Origin: Chitinophagaceae bacterium
Lineage (GTDB): Bacteria > Bacteroidota > Bacteroidia > Chitinophagales > Chitinophagaceae
Reading direction: 5' to 3'
Assembly: GCA_024643645.1 (NCBI GenBank)
Contig: JAHEMN010000008.1
Span: 1 to 54,267, forward strand
DNA: 54,267 bases
Of the stretch, positions 1 through 8,036 are shown one piece after another. Under the pieces are notes generated by a model. That model saw nothing but the letters and a program-made list of their open reading frames with translations. It searched no databases and was not told the origin of the DNA. Both the position numbers and the translations under genes were made by a program. How positions within the stretch are numbered: position 1 is the first letter of the stretch; every line of letters starts with the position of its first letter.

Positions 1-998
1 ACTGCATCATATAACATGATGGGAACAATTGGATGATCGCCTGGCTTGATATCAAAACCGGCTTCAGTCATTTTTGTCCGGAAGTATTTCGTATTGTTTT
101 CTAACTTATCTCTTAATTCTGTTGTTTGAGTAAGCATATCCAGCACTGCAATAGAACCACCAACAATAGAAGGTGCCAGCGTATTACTAAATAAATAAGG
201 CCTTGACTTTTGACGAAGCATATCTATGATCTCTTTTCTACCTGAAGTAAAACCACCTGAAGCTCCACCCAATGCTTTACCTAATGTGCCGGTAATGATA
301 TCTATTCTACCCATCACACCACGGTATTCATGGGTTCCTCTTCCTGTTTTTCCTAAAAAGCCGGAGGAGTGACATTCATCAATCATCACTATCGCATCAT
401 ATTTATCTGCCAGATCGCAAATCTTATCTAATTGTGCAATCGTTCCATCCATACTGAAAGAACCATCAGTAACAATGATACGGCTGCGAAGATTTGATGA
501 CTCCTTCAGTTTTACTTCCAGATCTTCCATATTATTATGCTCATAACGGAATCGCTGTGCTTTGCATAATCGTACTCCATCAATGATGCTGGCATGATTT
601 AAAGCATCTGAGATAATACCATCCTGCTCATTGAATAAAGGCTCAAATACTCCACCATTTGCATCGAAAGCTGCAGCATATAATATGGTATCTTCTACTC
701 CAAGAAATTTCGAGATCTTTTCTTCCAACTCTTTATGAATATCCTGCGTACCACAGATAAAACGAACACTACTCAATCCATATCCACGGCTATCAATCGT
801 TTTATGTGCTGCTTCAATAACTTTTGGATGTGATGAGAGCCCCAGGTAATTATTTGCACAAAAATTCAATACTTTTTTCCCGCCAACTATTATTTCCGCT
901 CCTTGAGGACTTTCAATTACCCTTTCAGTTTTAAAGAGACCAGCATTTTTTATTTCTTCTACTTCCTTTGCTATTCTATTTACAAGGTTTTCATTCAT
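1..998 (-). CDS. kbl: 2-amino-3-ketobutyrate CoA ligase / glycine C-acetyltransferase, partial (C-terminus off left edge)
   Basis: A PLP enzyme of the alpha-oxoamine synthase family that cleaves 2-amino-3-oxobutyrate with CoA to glycine and acetyl-CoA, the second step of threonine breakdown. Reading leftwards from the ATG at 998 gives about 332 residues with no stop; roughly 65 residues of the usual ~396 lie outside the window. Visible family motifs are NFCANNYLGLSSHP near the N-terminus, the GTQDIHKELE segment, the VMIDECHSSGFLG cofactor-aspartate region, and TGTLGKALGG holding the Schiff-base lysine. A related enzyme such as 8-amino-7-oxononanoate synthase is possible, but the N-terminal CANNYLG context fits Kbl better. 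A -7-like box lies 17 bases upstream. No threonine dehydrogenase gene is visible. Confidence 0.88.
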   Translation of the reverse strand, partial: MNENLVNRIAKEVEEIKNAGLFKTERVIESPQGAEIIVGGKKVLNFCANNYLGLSSHPKVIEAAHKTIDSRGYGLSSVRFICGTQDIHKELEEKISKFLGVEDTILYAAAFDANGGVFEPLFNEQDGIISDALNHASIIDGVRLCKAQRFRYEHNNMEDLEVKLKESSNLRSRIIVTDGSFSMDGTIAQLDKICDLADKYDAIVMIDECHSSGFLGKTGRGTHEYRGVMGRIDIITGTLGKALGGASGGFTSGRKEIIDMLRQKSRPYLFSNTLAPSIVGGSIAVLDMLTQTTELRDKLENNTKYFRTKMTEAGFDIKPGDHPIVPIMLYDA

Positions 999-1015
999 AA
1001 TCTTGTGTTTAGCCA

Positions 1016-1023
1016 CAAATATA
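1016..1023 (-). promoter_or_regulatory. Putative kbl -7 promoter box (TATATTTG)
   Basis: On the minus strand this reads TATATTTG, a perfect match to the Bacteroidota TAnnTTTG element, 17 bases upstream of the kbl ATG. No good -33 element is visible at the expected distance, so this is a consensus-only call. Confidence 0.45.
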
Positions 1024-1164
1024 CATGCTAGCTTTTAGCTGATTATGGTAAAAAATTGAAATATAATAAGAGTAATTCATCAGCATTTTCAGCCAATTCA
1101 TCAGAATTTAAAGTACCTGTAACATAACTGCTATTACCTTCGTCAAAGAACTAAACCAGCTCAA

Positions 1165-1368
1165 ATGCACCTCAAAAAACTTCTATATACAGGCTTAATA
1201 GCAATCATCACTTTAGTTTGCCTTACGGTGCTAATTAGTTCATCTTCAAGGGATAAAACTATTCCAATAGAAAATTCAACCTGTTGCAAAAAACAGTTGC
1301 AAGAGAACGGTCCACTAAAGCAGAATGAAGGATTATTAGATGAAATATTCATGAGACAGATTCTCTAA
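1165..1368 (+). CDS. Small membrane-anchored hypothetical protein
   Basis: A 67-residue protein of unknown function. The N-terminus has Lys-Lys followed by one hydrophobic helix (about residues 6-26), then a polar tail with a Cys-Cys pair (about residues 41-42) and an acidic/hydrophobic end. This looks like a signal-anchored peptide facing the periplasm. It lies 134 bases upstream of the sigma-factor gene on the same strand, so co-transcription is possible. The opposite strand of the same segment is also open (63 codons), so coding potential rests on the membrane-anchor pattern and context. I recognise no family. Confidence 0.5.
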   Translation: MHLKKLLYTGLIAIITLVCLTVLISSSSRDKTIPIENSTCCKKQLQENGPLKQNEGLLDEIFMRQIL

Positions 1369-1502
1369 TCTCCTTAAGTATTGATTATCAACAGCTTTTA
1401 AATAGAAATATTTTCGATGATCCTGTAACTTTAATAGGTTTTGATCGTACTACATATCAGAACAGGTCATATTAAGTAATTTTAACTACACTCCGGCTGT
1501 TT

Positions 1503-1988
1503 ATGACTGAACAAGAATACAATGAATGTGTAAATACGTATGCAGATAATGTGTACCGGTTTATCTTAAAAAATCTTCGCCATGAAGAAGATGCAAGAGA
1601 TGTTGTACAAACAGCTTTTGAAAAAATGTGGCGAAACAAGGATAATGTGGATGCACAAAAAAGCAAATCATACTTGTTTACCGTTGCCTATCACCAGATG
1701 ATCGACCACATAAGAAAAGTAAAAAGAATACAACTTAAAGAAGATATCGGTGAAAATGCAAGAGTCGAAAATAAACCGGTCAGTAACTTAAAGAAGATTT
1801 TGGATGAAGCATTGAACCGTTTAAGTGAAACACAAAAATCTCTTGTACTGCTGAAAGATTATGAAGGGTACAGTTATGAAGAGATTGGAGAGATCATGAA
1901 TCTGAATGCCAGCCAGGTGAAAGTATACCTGCATCGGGCAAGAGTACAATTGAAAAATTATCTTGTAAAGATTGAGAACGTTATATAA
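1503..1988 (+). CDS. RNA polymerase sigma factor, ECF (sigma-70) family
   Basis: A 161-residue alternative sigma factor of two-domain ECF size. Region 2 (about residues 8-73) contains DARDVVQTAFEKMWRN and YLFTVAYHQMIDHIRK, the core-binding and -10 recognition helices. Region 4 (about residues 103-155) contains RLSETQKSLVLLKDYEGYSY followed by EEIGEIMNLNASQVKVYLHR, a helix-turn-helix for the -35 element. There is no extra C-terminal domain. The next gene starts 23 bases downstream and encodes a membrane protein with anti-sigma features, so this is most likely a sigma/anti-sigma pair that senses an envelope or extracytoplasmic signal. The target regulon is unknown. Confidence 0.93.
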   Translation: MTEQEYNECVNTYADNVYRFILKNLRHEEDARDVVQTAFEKMWRNKDNVDAQKSKSYLFTVAYHQMIDHIRKVKRIQLKEDIGENARVENKPVSNLKKILDEALNRLSETQKSLVLLKDYEGYSYEEIGEIMNLNASQVKVYLHRARVQLKNYLVKIENVI

Positions 1989-2011
1989 TTTATTTTTAGT
2001 AAACAATCAGA

Positions 2012-3151
2012 ATGAATATTAACCGCCATAATTACGAAGAATTCTTTACCCTTTATATGGATAATGAATTAAGCAGCGATGATCGCCGCATGGTGGAGGC
2101 TTTTGTTAAAAATCATCCTGATCTGAATGAAGAACTGGAAATGATGATGCATTATAAAATGGTTCCGGATGCTTCAATCATTTTTAATGGTAAAGAAACA
2201 CTGCTTAAGGGAGATTCATTAATTAATCTTGCTAACTACGAAGAATGGTTTTTATTATATGCAGACAATGAGCTTACAACTGATCAAAAGCAATTAGTTG
2301 ACGAGTTCGTTATCAATAACCCTTCTGCACAAAAAGAATTTGAACTTTTACAAAAAACTAAATTACATCCTGAAAAAATTGTATTTAATAATAAAGAGGT
2401 ATTATATAGAAAAGAAAATGTTCGCCGTTTACCAGTCTATTGGTGGAGGGCCGCTGCTGCAGTTTTAATTATCGCTCTTGGACTTACAACTTTTCTGGTT
2501 TTAAATAACAAACCATCAACAGAGTCTGCGCCAATAGTAAAAACTCCTGCTGCCAAACAACTGAATCCGGAGACCACTACAACAATTCAACCTGATAAAG
2601 AGAGTATTGTTGCTGAGGTTATTGAAAAGCAAGATCCTGTTTCTATTACTACTCCGGAAGAAAAAGATAAAATACAACAAGCTATAGCTCCGGTAAAAAT
2701 TGAAAATAAAAACAATATAGCAATTAAAAATGCTGTTGTTAAACCTGAACTGAATACACCAATCAAAAACAATAAGCTACAATCTAAAAAAGAAGAGCCT
2801 GTCTTTGTAACTAATAATAATAAACAAGGCAACAATCTTCCACAACCCATCAATAACCCCAATGTGAAGAATGATGCAACAAATAATGCTATTGCTAATA
2901 ATAACATTCCGAATAAACCCAAACAAACAGAATCATTAACAAATCCTGTTGTAACAACTACAACTACTCAACCGTCAGACTATACAAATGCCTCTTTTAT
3001 TGAAGAGGAAAGCCAACAAGATGATAAGAAAAACAAACTCCGTGGATTCTTCCGGAAGCTGACACGGACCTTTGAAAAAAGAACAAACATCGATGCTACT
3101 GATGATGATAACAAATTACTTGTAGCAGGGCTGTCAATTAAACTGAAATAA
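2012..3151 (+). CDS. Anti-sigma-factor-like membrane protein with duplicated N-terminal domain
   Basis: A 379-residue protein directly behind the sigma gene. The N-terminal cytoplasmic part holds two tandem copies of a ~60-residue unit (about residues 7-67 and 75-134). Each has the pattern NYEE-F/W-F-LY-DNEL, then an amphipathic helix, a polar linker and a hydrophobic FN-KE-L strand. Neither copy has the HxxxCxxC zinc ligands of classical ZAS anti-sigma domains. One transmembrane helix follows (about 143-164). The C-terminal periplasmic part (about 165-340) is low-complexity, rich in Asn, Lys, Pro and Thr, and ends in a basic segment and an acidic stretch. By position and architecture it probably binds and restrains the upstream sigma factor; direct binding is inference. 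Confidence 0.75.
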   Translation: MNINRHNYEEFFTLYMDNELSSDDRRMVEAFVKNHPDLNEELEMMMHYKMVPDASIIFNGKETLLKGDSLINLANYEEWFLLYADNELTTDQKQLVDEFVINNPSAQKEFELLQKTKLHPEKIVFNNKEVLYRKENVRRLPVYWWRAAAAVLIIALGLTTFLVLNNKPSTESAPIVKTPAAKQLNPETTTTIQPDKESIVAEVIEKQDPVSITTPEEKDKIQQAIAPVKIENKNNIAIKNAVVKPELNTPIKNNKLQSKKEEPVFVTNNNKQGNNLPQPINNPNVKNDATNNAIANNNIPNKPKQTESLTNPVVTTTTTQPSDYTNASFIEEESQQDDKKNKLRGFFRKLTRTFEKRTNIDATDDDNKLLVAGLSIKLK

Positions 3152-3164
3152 TAATTATTTAAAA

Positions 3165-4037
3165 ATGGAAAAAATGAAAAGGATATTTACCCTATGTGTA
3201 GCATTATGCACATTAACAATGGCTTTTGCCCAGACCGATACTACAGGTAATCAAAATAAACCACCTGCTGATGATACGATACGAATTGGTGGAATGGTCA
3301 TTATCCGCAAAGCAGGAAGTAAAGGTAAGGACAACGATAACAAAGAATACAAGATCACTAATCGGAAAGGCACTAAAAAATCAAACCTGAAAACGAACTG
3401 GTGGATCTTTGATATCGGCTTTTCGAATTATAATGATAACACAAACTATGCAAGTATTGGAGCACAGGCATATGCTCCGGGAAGTAATGAAACATGGTTT
3501 GAATTGAAAGACGGCAAATCAAGAAATGTGAATGTCTGGATATTTATGCAAAAATTAAATGTGGCCAAAAATGTTGTTAATCTGAAATATGGACTTGGCC
3601 TGGAATTGAATAACTATCATTACAAACGTCCTATTCGCTACGATGCAAATCCACCTGCCATTGTAAACCCTCCTATTGTATCGCTTGATGGAACAGTTGG
3701 TAGAACCTACAGCAAAAACAAATTAGCGGCTGACTATGTTACTGTACCCATGATGATCAACTTCAACTTTACTCCGAAACGTAAAAATGGCTTTGGTTTT
3801 AGTGCCGGAATCAGTGCAGGATATCTTTACAGTGCCCGTAACAAAACAATTACTTCAGATGAAAAGAAGCAGAAGGCAAAAGACGATTTCGGACTGGAGA
3901 AATGGAAACTATCTTACATTGGTGAGCTTTCTCTAGGACCTATCCGTTTCTATGGTTCTTATGCATTTAAAAATATGTATGAAAAAGGCCTCGATATGAC
4001 ACCTTATAATTTTGGAATCAGATTCAGCAACTGGTAA
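3165..4037 (+). CDS. Outer-membrane beta-barrel-type protein
   Basis: A 290-residue exported protein. The N-terminus is a signal peptide (Met-Lys-Arg, hydrophobic core, Ala-Phe-Ala-Gln cleavage region near residue 23). After a charged linker, the remainder shows alternating polar and aromatic strands, for example LKYGLGLELNNYHY and FGFSAGISAGYLY, and ends in FGIRFSNW. A C-terminal aromatic residue is typical of outer-membrane barrels. The start may be the first Met or the fourth residue (position 3174). The gene lies 13 bases after the anti-sigma-like gene and before a strong terminator, so it is the last gene of the sigma operon and a likely envelope target or partner. Specific function unknown. 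Confidence 0.7.
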   Translation: MEKMKRIFTLCVALCTLTMAFAQTDTTGNQNKPPADDTIRIGGMVIIRKAGSKGKDNDNKEYKITNRKGTKKSNLKTNWWIFDIGFSNYNDNTNYASIGAQAYAPGSNETWFELKDGKSRNVNVWIFMQKLNVAKNVVNLKYGLGLELNNYHYKRPIRYDANPPAIVNPPIVSLDGTVGRTYSKNKLAADYVTVPMMINFNFTPKRKNGFGFSAGISAGYLYSARNKTITSDEKKQKAKDDFGLEKWKLSYIGELSLGPIRFYGSYAFKNMYEKGLDMTPYNFGIRFSNW

Positions 4038-4060
4038 AATTCATTTGTATAATATGTAAG

Positions 4061-4092
4061 ACCGGTTCCATCTTTTTGGAACCGGTTTTTTG
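4061..4092 (+). terminator. Rho-independent terminator after the sigma/anti-sigma operon
   Basis: A perfect 10-bp stem (ACCGGTTCCA pairing with TGGAACCGGT) with a 6-base loop, followed by a run of seven T. It sits 23 bases after the outer-membrane protein stop codon. Confidence 0.88.
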
Positions 4093-4292
4093 TTGCCAAA
4101 ATTTATCAACAGTTGATCTCCGAAGTAATTTTTCTAAATGTACCGTTAAAACATTTCCACATAGTAAAATAAATGATTCTGGCATTGCGTTTGAACTATT
4201 GGACGGTAACAATTTTAGCCATGAAAAGATTGCAAACACCCACCTGAATTGCAAACTATACCTGGCCTTACTGAAAACTTTTTTAACAATAC

Positions 4293-4856
4293 ATGAAAAA
4301 TATTCTTGTTCTCACTTTTTTATTTTTTGGAAGTAGTTTGTTGGCAAAAGATGTCACTTACAAAGTTCGCTCAAAAGTAAATAAGCGTTTCAGCTTGAAT
4401 AGCGAAGGGCCTGTGGGTAAAGTATCCATCGTTATTGATAAATCTGATTATGAATTGAACGTATATGACGATATAGGATGGTATGCAACATACCCTGTTG
4501 TATTTGGGAATAACAGTTTAGGTGATAAAAAAATGCAGGGAGACAAGAATACACCTGAGGGCACTTTTTACATAATTGCAAAAAGAGTACATGATAAATG
4601 GTGTCGTTTTTTAACACTCGATTATCCAAATCAGGAAAGCAGAGAAAAATTTAATCAGCGAAAACAAAGAGGTGAAATTCCTGCTAATGCAAGTATAGGC
4701 GGTGGTATTGGCATACATGGCACATGGCCACATGACGATTATATGGTGGACAGATACAAAAACTGGACTGAAGGCTGTATCTCTATGAAAAATGAAGAAG
4801 TGAAAGAAGTATACTCATTTGCAATTAATGGAACGAAGGTTGTAATAAAGAAATAG
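4293..4856 (+). CDS. L,D-transpeptidase (YkuD-type) with signal peptide
   Basis: A 187-residue exported enzyme predicted to form or modify 3-3 peptidoglycan cross-links, or to attach proteins to peptidoglycan, in the periplasm. Residues 1-18 form a signal peptide ending Leu-Leu-Ala-Lys. The YkuD fold follows: strand VSIVIDKSDYELNVYD, the GDKNTPEGTFYI segment, and the catalytic core with His142 (IHGTW) and Cys162 (TEGCISM), the family nucleophile. The protein is short for the family and has no LysM or other peptidoglycan-binding domain. It ends two bases before the convergent hydrolase gene. The 255-base gap upstream contains the terminator and nothing else I can support. Confidence 0.88.
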   Translation: MKNILVLTFLFFGSSLLAKDVTYKVRSKVNKRFSLNSEGPVGKVSIVIDKSDYELNVYDDIGWYATYPVVFGNNSLGDKKMQGDKNTPEGTFYIIAKRVHDKWCRFLTLDYPNQESREKFNQRKQRGEIPANASIGGGIGIHGTWPHDDYMVDRYKNWTEGCISMKNEEVKEVYSFAINGTKVVIKK

Positions 4857-4858
4857 TA

Positions 4859-5848
4859 TCAATCATTGTTTTTTTTAAGAAAATCTTCTACCTCTTTTCT
4901 CCATTGTAGCTGATCATTTTCAAGCAATGATTCATGATCTGCATTCTCATAAATCACCAGTTTTTTGTTTTTTGAAGCAATTGCATTAAAAACTTTATCA
5001 GTCTCATATTTTAATACAAAATGATCTTTTGCTCCCCATTGAACAAGCACCGGACAATTCACATTTTTTGCGTAGTTATCTGTCTTAAATTTAAATCCAT
5101 TATACCCTCTTTCCAACCCCGTCCAACAGGTTACCAGAAAAGCAAATGGCTTTTCTGGAAATCCACTAAAACCATTTGACCGAACCCTTGCCCTTAAATG
5201 TGATTGTAAAGAGGCAAACGGCATTTCCAGTATAACTCCCGATGGCTTTAAATCATAATCTGTAATTCCCTTTATTATTGCCACGGCACCCATCGAACTA
5301 CCCCATAGAAATATATTCTTAACACCGCTATTAAGAACATAGTCATATGCCAAATTAACTTCTTCTGACTCTCTGAAACCGATTGTTGTATTATTCCCTT
5401 CACTATTACCATGTGCCCTGAAATCTACTATCATCACATTATAACCCAGATAATGAAACTCATACGCTTCTGAAAGTTTGGAAGATTTATTTTGTGAAAG
5501 TCCGTGGAACATAATGACTGTACCAATTGGAGTAGAATCTGATTTAGCATACCATGCTTCAATCTTCAGTCCATTTTTTGTTGTAAGATTTATTGTTTCA
5601 TATGAGAAAGACGGAAATTCATGAACAGTTGATTTAATAAATCTTGGCCCGGTAAATAACCGCCACGTTTTTTCAAAAATATTTTCTTTCGAATAATCAG
5701 ATACTACCGAAGGATCATTATAGAAATATGAAAACCTGTGTGCATATAATCCTGCACTGATATTTATCAATATAAATTGAACCAGCAAGACCAAACCCAA
5801 CCAACGTAAAAATGAAAAAAGTTTTACTTTATTCTTTTGTTTGTTCAT
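4859..5848 (-). CDS. Membrane-anchored alpha/beta hydrolase
   Basis: A 329-residue serine hydrolase. An N-terminal transmembrane helix (about residues 13-33) anchors it to the inner membrane. The hydrolase domain (about 85-325) has the oxyanion segment FHGLSQNKS, the VDFRAHGNSEG strand-turn, nucleophile Ser185 in GSSMG, Asp275 in WGAKDHFV and His305 in NADHESL. This is a complete catalytic triad. The lack of a large lid resembles BAAT/monoacylglycerol-lipase-like or FrsA-like esterases. Substrate unknown. It is convergent with the L,D-transpeptidase gene (2-base gap) and read alone; acs lies 110 bases upstream on the same strand. Confidence 0.82.
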   Translation of the reverse strand: MNKQKNKVKLFSFLRWLGLVLLVQFILINISAGLYAHRFSYFYNDPSVVSDYSKENIFEKTWRLFTGPRFIKSTVHEFPSFSYETINLTTKNGLKIEAWYAKSDSTPIGTVIMFHGLSQNKSSKLSEAYEFHYLGYNVMIVDFRAHGNSEGNNTTIGFRESEEVNLAYDYVLNSGVKNIFLWGSSMGAVAIIKGITDYDLKPSGVILEMPFASLQSHLRARVRSNGFSGFPEKPFAFLVTCWTGLERGYNGFKFKTDNYAKNVNCPVLVQWGAKDHFVLKYETDKVFNAIASKNKKLVIYENADHESLLENDQLQWRKEVEDFLKKNND

Positions 5849-5884
5849 AAGATATTATAGTACAAGAATTGGATGTATAGTGGC

Positions 5885-5892
5885 CAAAAGTA
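5885..5892 (-). promoter_or_regulatory. Possible -7 promoter box for the alpha/beta hydrolase (TACTTTTG)
   Basis: The minus strand reads TACTTTTG, matching TAnnTTTG, 36 bases upstream of the hydrolase ATG in the gap after acs. No clear -33 element was found. Confidence 0.33.
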
Positions 5893-5958
5893 AATTGTAA
5901 AAAGCACTATTCATACTTTTTACTTTCTTTATTGTAAAATTTAAATATTGTGTCTCTT

Positions 5959-7896
5959 TTATAATTTTCCCTTCTTAATTTCTTCAACAACTCCGGGATC
6001 TAATAAAGTTGATGTATCACCCAGATTGTCAGTTTCACCCTCAGCAATTTTTCTAAGTATTCTTCGCATAATTTTCCCACTTCTCGTTTTAGGTAATCCG
6101 GTAACAAATTGAATTTTATCCGGCTTTGCAATAGCACCGATAATCCTTGTTACTGTTTGCAAAATATCATTTTGAGTCATTTCATCATTTACATGTCTGC
6201 CATTATATATTACATACGCATAAATTCCCTGACCTTTAATATTGTGCGGATAACCCACAACTGCACTTTCTACTACTCCTGCATGCATATTGATTGCATT
6301 TTCCACCTCGGCAGTACCAATACGATGGCCGCTTACATTCAACACATCATCCACTCTACCAGTTATCCTGTAAAATCCGTTTTCATCTTTCAAAGCACCA
6401 TCACCGGTGAAATATAAATTTTCATAGGTAGCAAAATAATTTGTTCTGCATCTTTCATGATCACCCCAGGTAGTTCTTAAAATTCCAGGCCATGGAGCTT
6501 TTATACATAAATTACCTTTCAACATCCCCTGTTCATCTTTCTCTGTTACCTCTTTCCCATTTTCATCTACCAATACAGGCTGTATTCCAGGCATTGGCAA
6601 TGTAGCCCAACATGCTTTTGCGGGTGTAACACCTGCAAGATTAGAGATCAGACATCCACCGGTTTCCGTTTGCCACCAGGTATCTACTATCGGACATTTA
6701 TTTTTTCCAATATGCTCATCATACCAGTTCCATGCTTCTTCATTGATTGGCTCACCTACTGTACCTAAAACTTTTAATGTGGAAAGATCTTTTCCTTTTA
6801 TCGGATCCAATCCAAATCCCATTAAACTACGGATCGCAGTAGGTGCAGTATATAGAATATTTACTTTATGCTTGTCAACTATATCCCAAAACCGTCCGGC
6901 ATCAGGCCAGGTAGGAATTCCTTCAAACATCACTGAAGTTGCACCCGCTGCTAATGGTCCATATACAATATAACTATGACCGGTTATCCATCCGATATCA
7001 GCAGTACAAAAATGAATATCACCTTTTTGGTACTGAAAAATATTTACAAATGTATACGTAGTCCAAACCATATAACCCCCACTGGTATGTACAACCCCTT
7101 TTGGCTTACCGGTACTACCAGATGTATATAAAATAAACAATGGATCTTCTGCATCCATTTCTGTAGCAGGAAATTCTATTTTTCCATTTTGCTCTAATTG
7201 ATCTTCTGCATGCAGCATTTCATCTTCCCACCACACATCTCTTCCTTTGATCATTGATACAGGAGTTCTTGTTCTGGTATATACAATAACTCTTTTCACA
7301 TGTTTGTTACCGATCAATGCATCATCAATTACAGATTTCAACGGTATATCCTTACCACCTCTATACGCTCCGTCACAAGTAATAATGAATTCAGCATTGG
7401 CATCATCCAATCTATCAGCAATACTCTGTGCAGAAAAACCTCCGAAAATAACAGAGTGAATAGCTCCAATCCTTGCACAACCCAATACAGCATATGCGAG
7501 TTCGGGAACCATACCCATATATATACAAACCCTGTCCCCTTTTTTTACTCCATTGTTAACAAGCATTTGTGCCACCTGGCAAACTCTTTTGTGCAGCCGG
7601 TTATAAGTCACAATTCTTGTTCTTTCTTCCGGATTATTTGGTTCCCAGATAATAGCTGGTTTTTCTCCCATCGTAGCAAGATGTCTATCTATACAATTTT
7701 CAGTAATGTTCAGCTTTGCATCTTTGAACCATTCTACTTTTGGCTCTTTAAAATTCCAGTTCAACACCTTGCTCCACTTTTTCCGCCACTGAAAATTACC
7801 AGCTACTTCCCCCCAAAATGATTCAGGCTCCTCTACACTTCTCTTATAATCTGTATGATATTGCTCTATCGATTTGATTTGATAAGGATATGACAT
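5959..7896 (-). CDS. acs: Acetyl-coenzyme A synthetase
   Basis: A 645-residue AMP-forming ligase that activates acetate with ATP and CoA to acetyl-CoA. Its length is close to the ~650 of bacterial Acs. Motifs in order: the N-terminal DYKRSVEEPESFWGEVA of the ACAS_N domain, the P-loop-like YTSGSTGKPKGVVHT, the WWQTETGG adenylate motif, FTGDGALKDENGFYRITGRVDD, and near the C-terminus GLPKTRSGKIMRRIL. The lysine in that last motif is the conserved lysine acetylated in other Acs enzymes. It is divergent from an MHS-type carrier across 140 bases, a context consistent with uptake and activation of a small carboxylate. Reaction assignment is secure; the link to the carrier is inference. Confidence 0.97.
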   Translation of the reverse strand: MSYPYQIKSIEQYHTDYKRSVEEPESFWGEVAGNFQWRKKWSKVLNWNFKEPKVEWFKDAKLNITENCIDRHLATMGEKPAIIWEPNNPEERTRIVTYNRLHKRVCQVAQMLVNNGVKKGDRVCIYMGMVPELAYAVLGCARIGAIHSVIFGGFSAQSIADRLDDANAEFIITCDGAYRGGKDIPLKSVIDDALIGNKHVKRVIVYTRTRTPVSMIKGRDVWWEDEMLHAEDQLEQNGKIEFPATEMDAEDPLFILYTSGSTGKPKGVVHTSGGYMVWTTYTFVNIFQYQKGDIHFCTADIGWITGHSYIVYGPLAAGATSVMFEGIPTWPDAGRFWDIVDKHKVNILYTAPTAIRSLMGFGLDPIKGKDLSTLKVLGTVGEPINEEAWNWYDEHIGKNKCPIVDTWWQTETGGCLISNLAGVTPAKACWATLPMPGIQPVLVDENGKEVTEKDEQGMLKGNLCIKAPWPGILRTTWGDHERCRTNYFATYENLYFTGDGALKDENGFYRITGRVDDVLNVSGHRIGTAEVENAINMHAGVVESAVVGYPHNIKGQGIYAYVIYNGRHVNDEMTQNDILQTVTRIIGAIAKPDKIQFVTGLPKTRSGKIMRRILRKIAEGETDNLGDTSTLLDPGVVEEIKKGKL

Positions 7897-8036
7897 AACA
7901 ATCTATTATATGATAAATGTACGAAGACAAAAATTTTTCGACGACCGAAATCTATTCTGTATTTTACCGGATGTTACGATCGTACAAATTTGATTCTGAT
8001 TAGTTTGATTATTTTAATAATCGTAGCATCCAACTC

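Noticed and set aside
1369-1476. Open frame just after the small peptide gene, suggesting a +1 frameshifted extension
   Set aside because: It is free of stops for about 45 codons but has no start codon of its own and no domain pattern; in AT-rich intergenic DNA this may be chance.
4076-4336. 86-codon plus-strand frame upstream of the L,D-transpeptidase
   Set aside because: It starts inside the terminator hairpin and overlaps the transpeptidase signal peptide in another frame; no recognisable protein pattern.
7300-7821. 173-codon plus-strand frame inside acs
   Set aside because: It is the antisense shadow of a strongly conserved acs segment and shows no protein-like motif.
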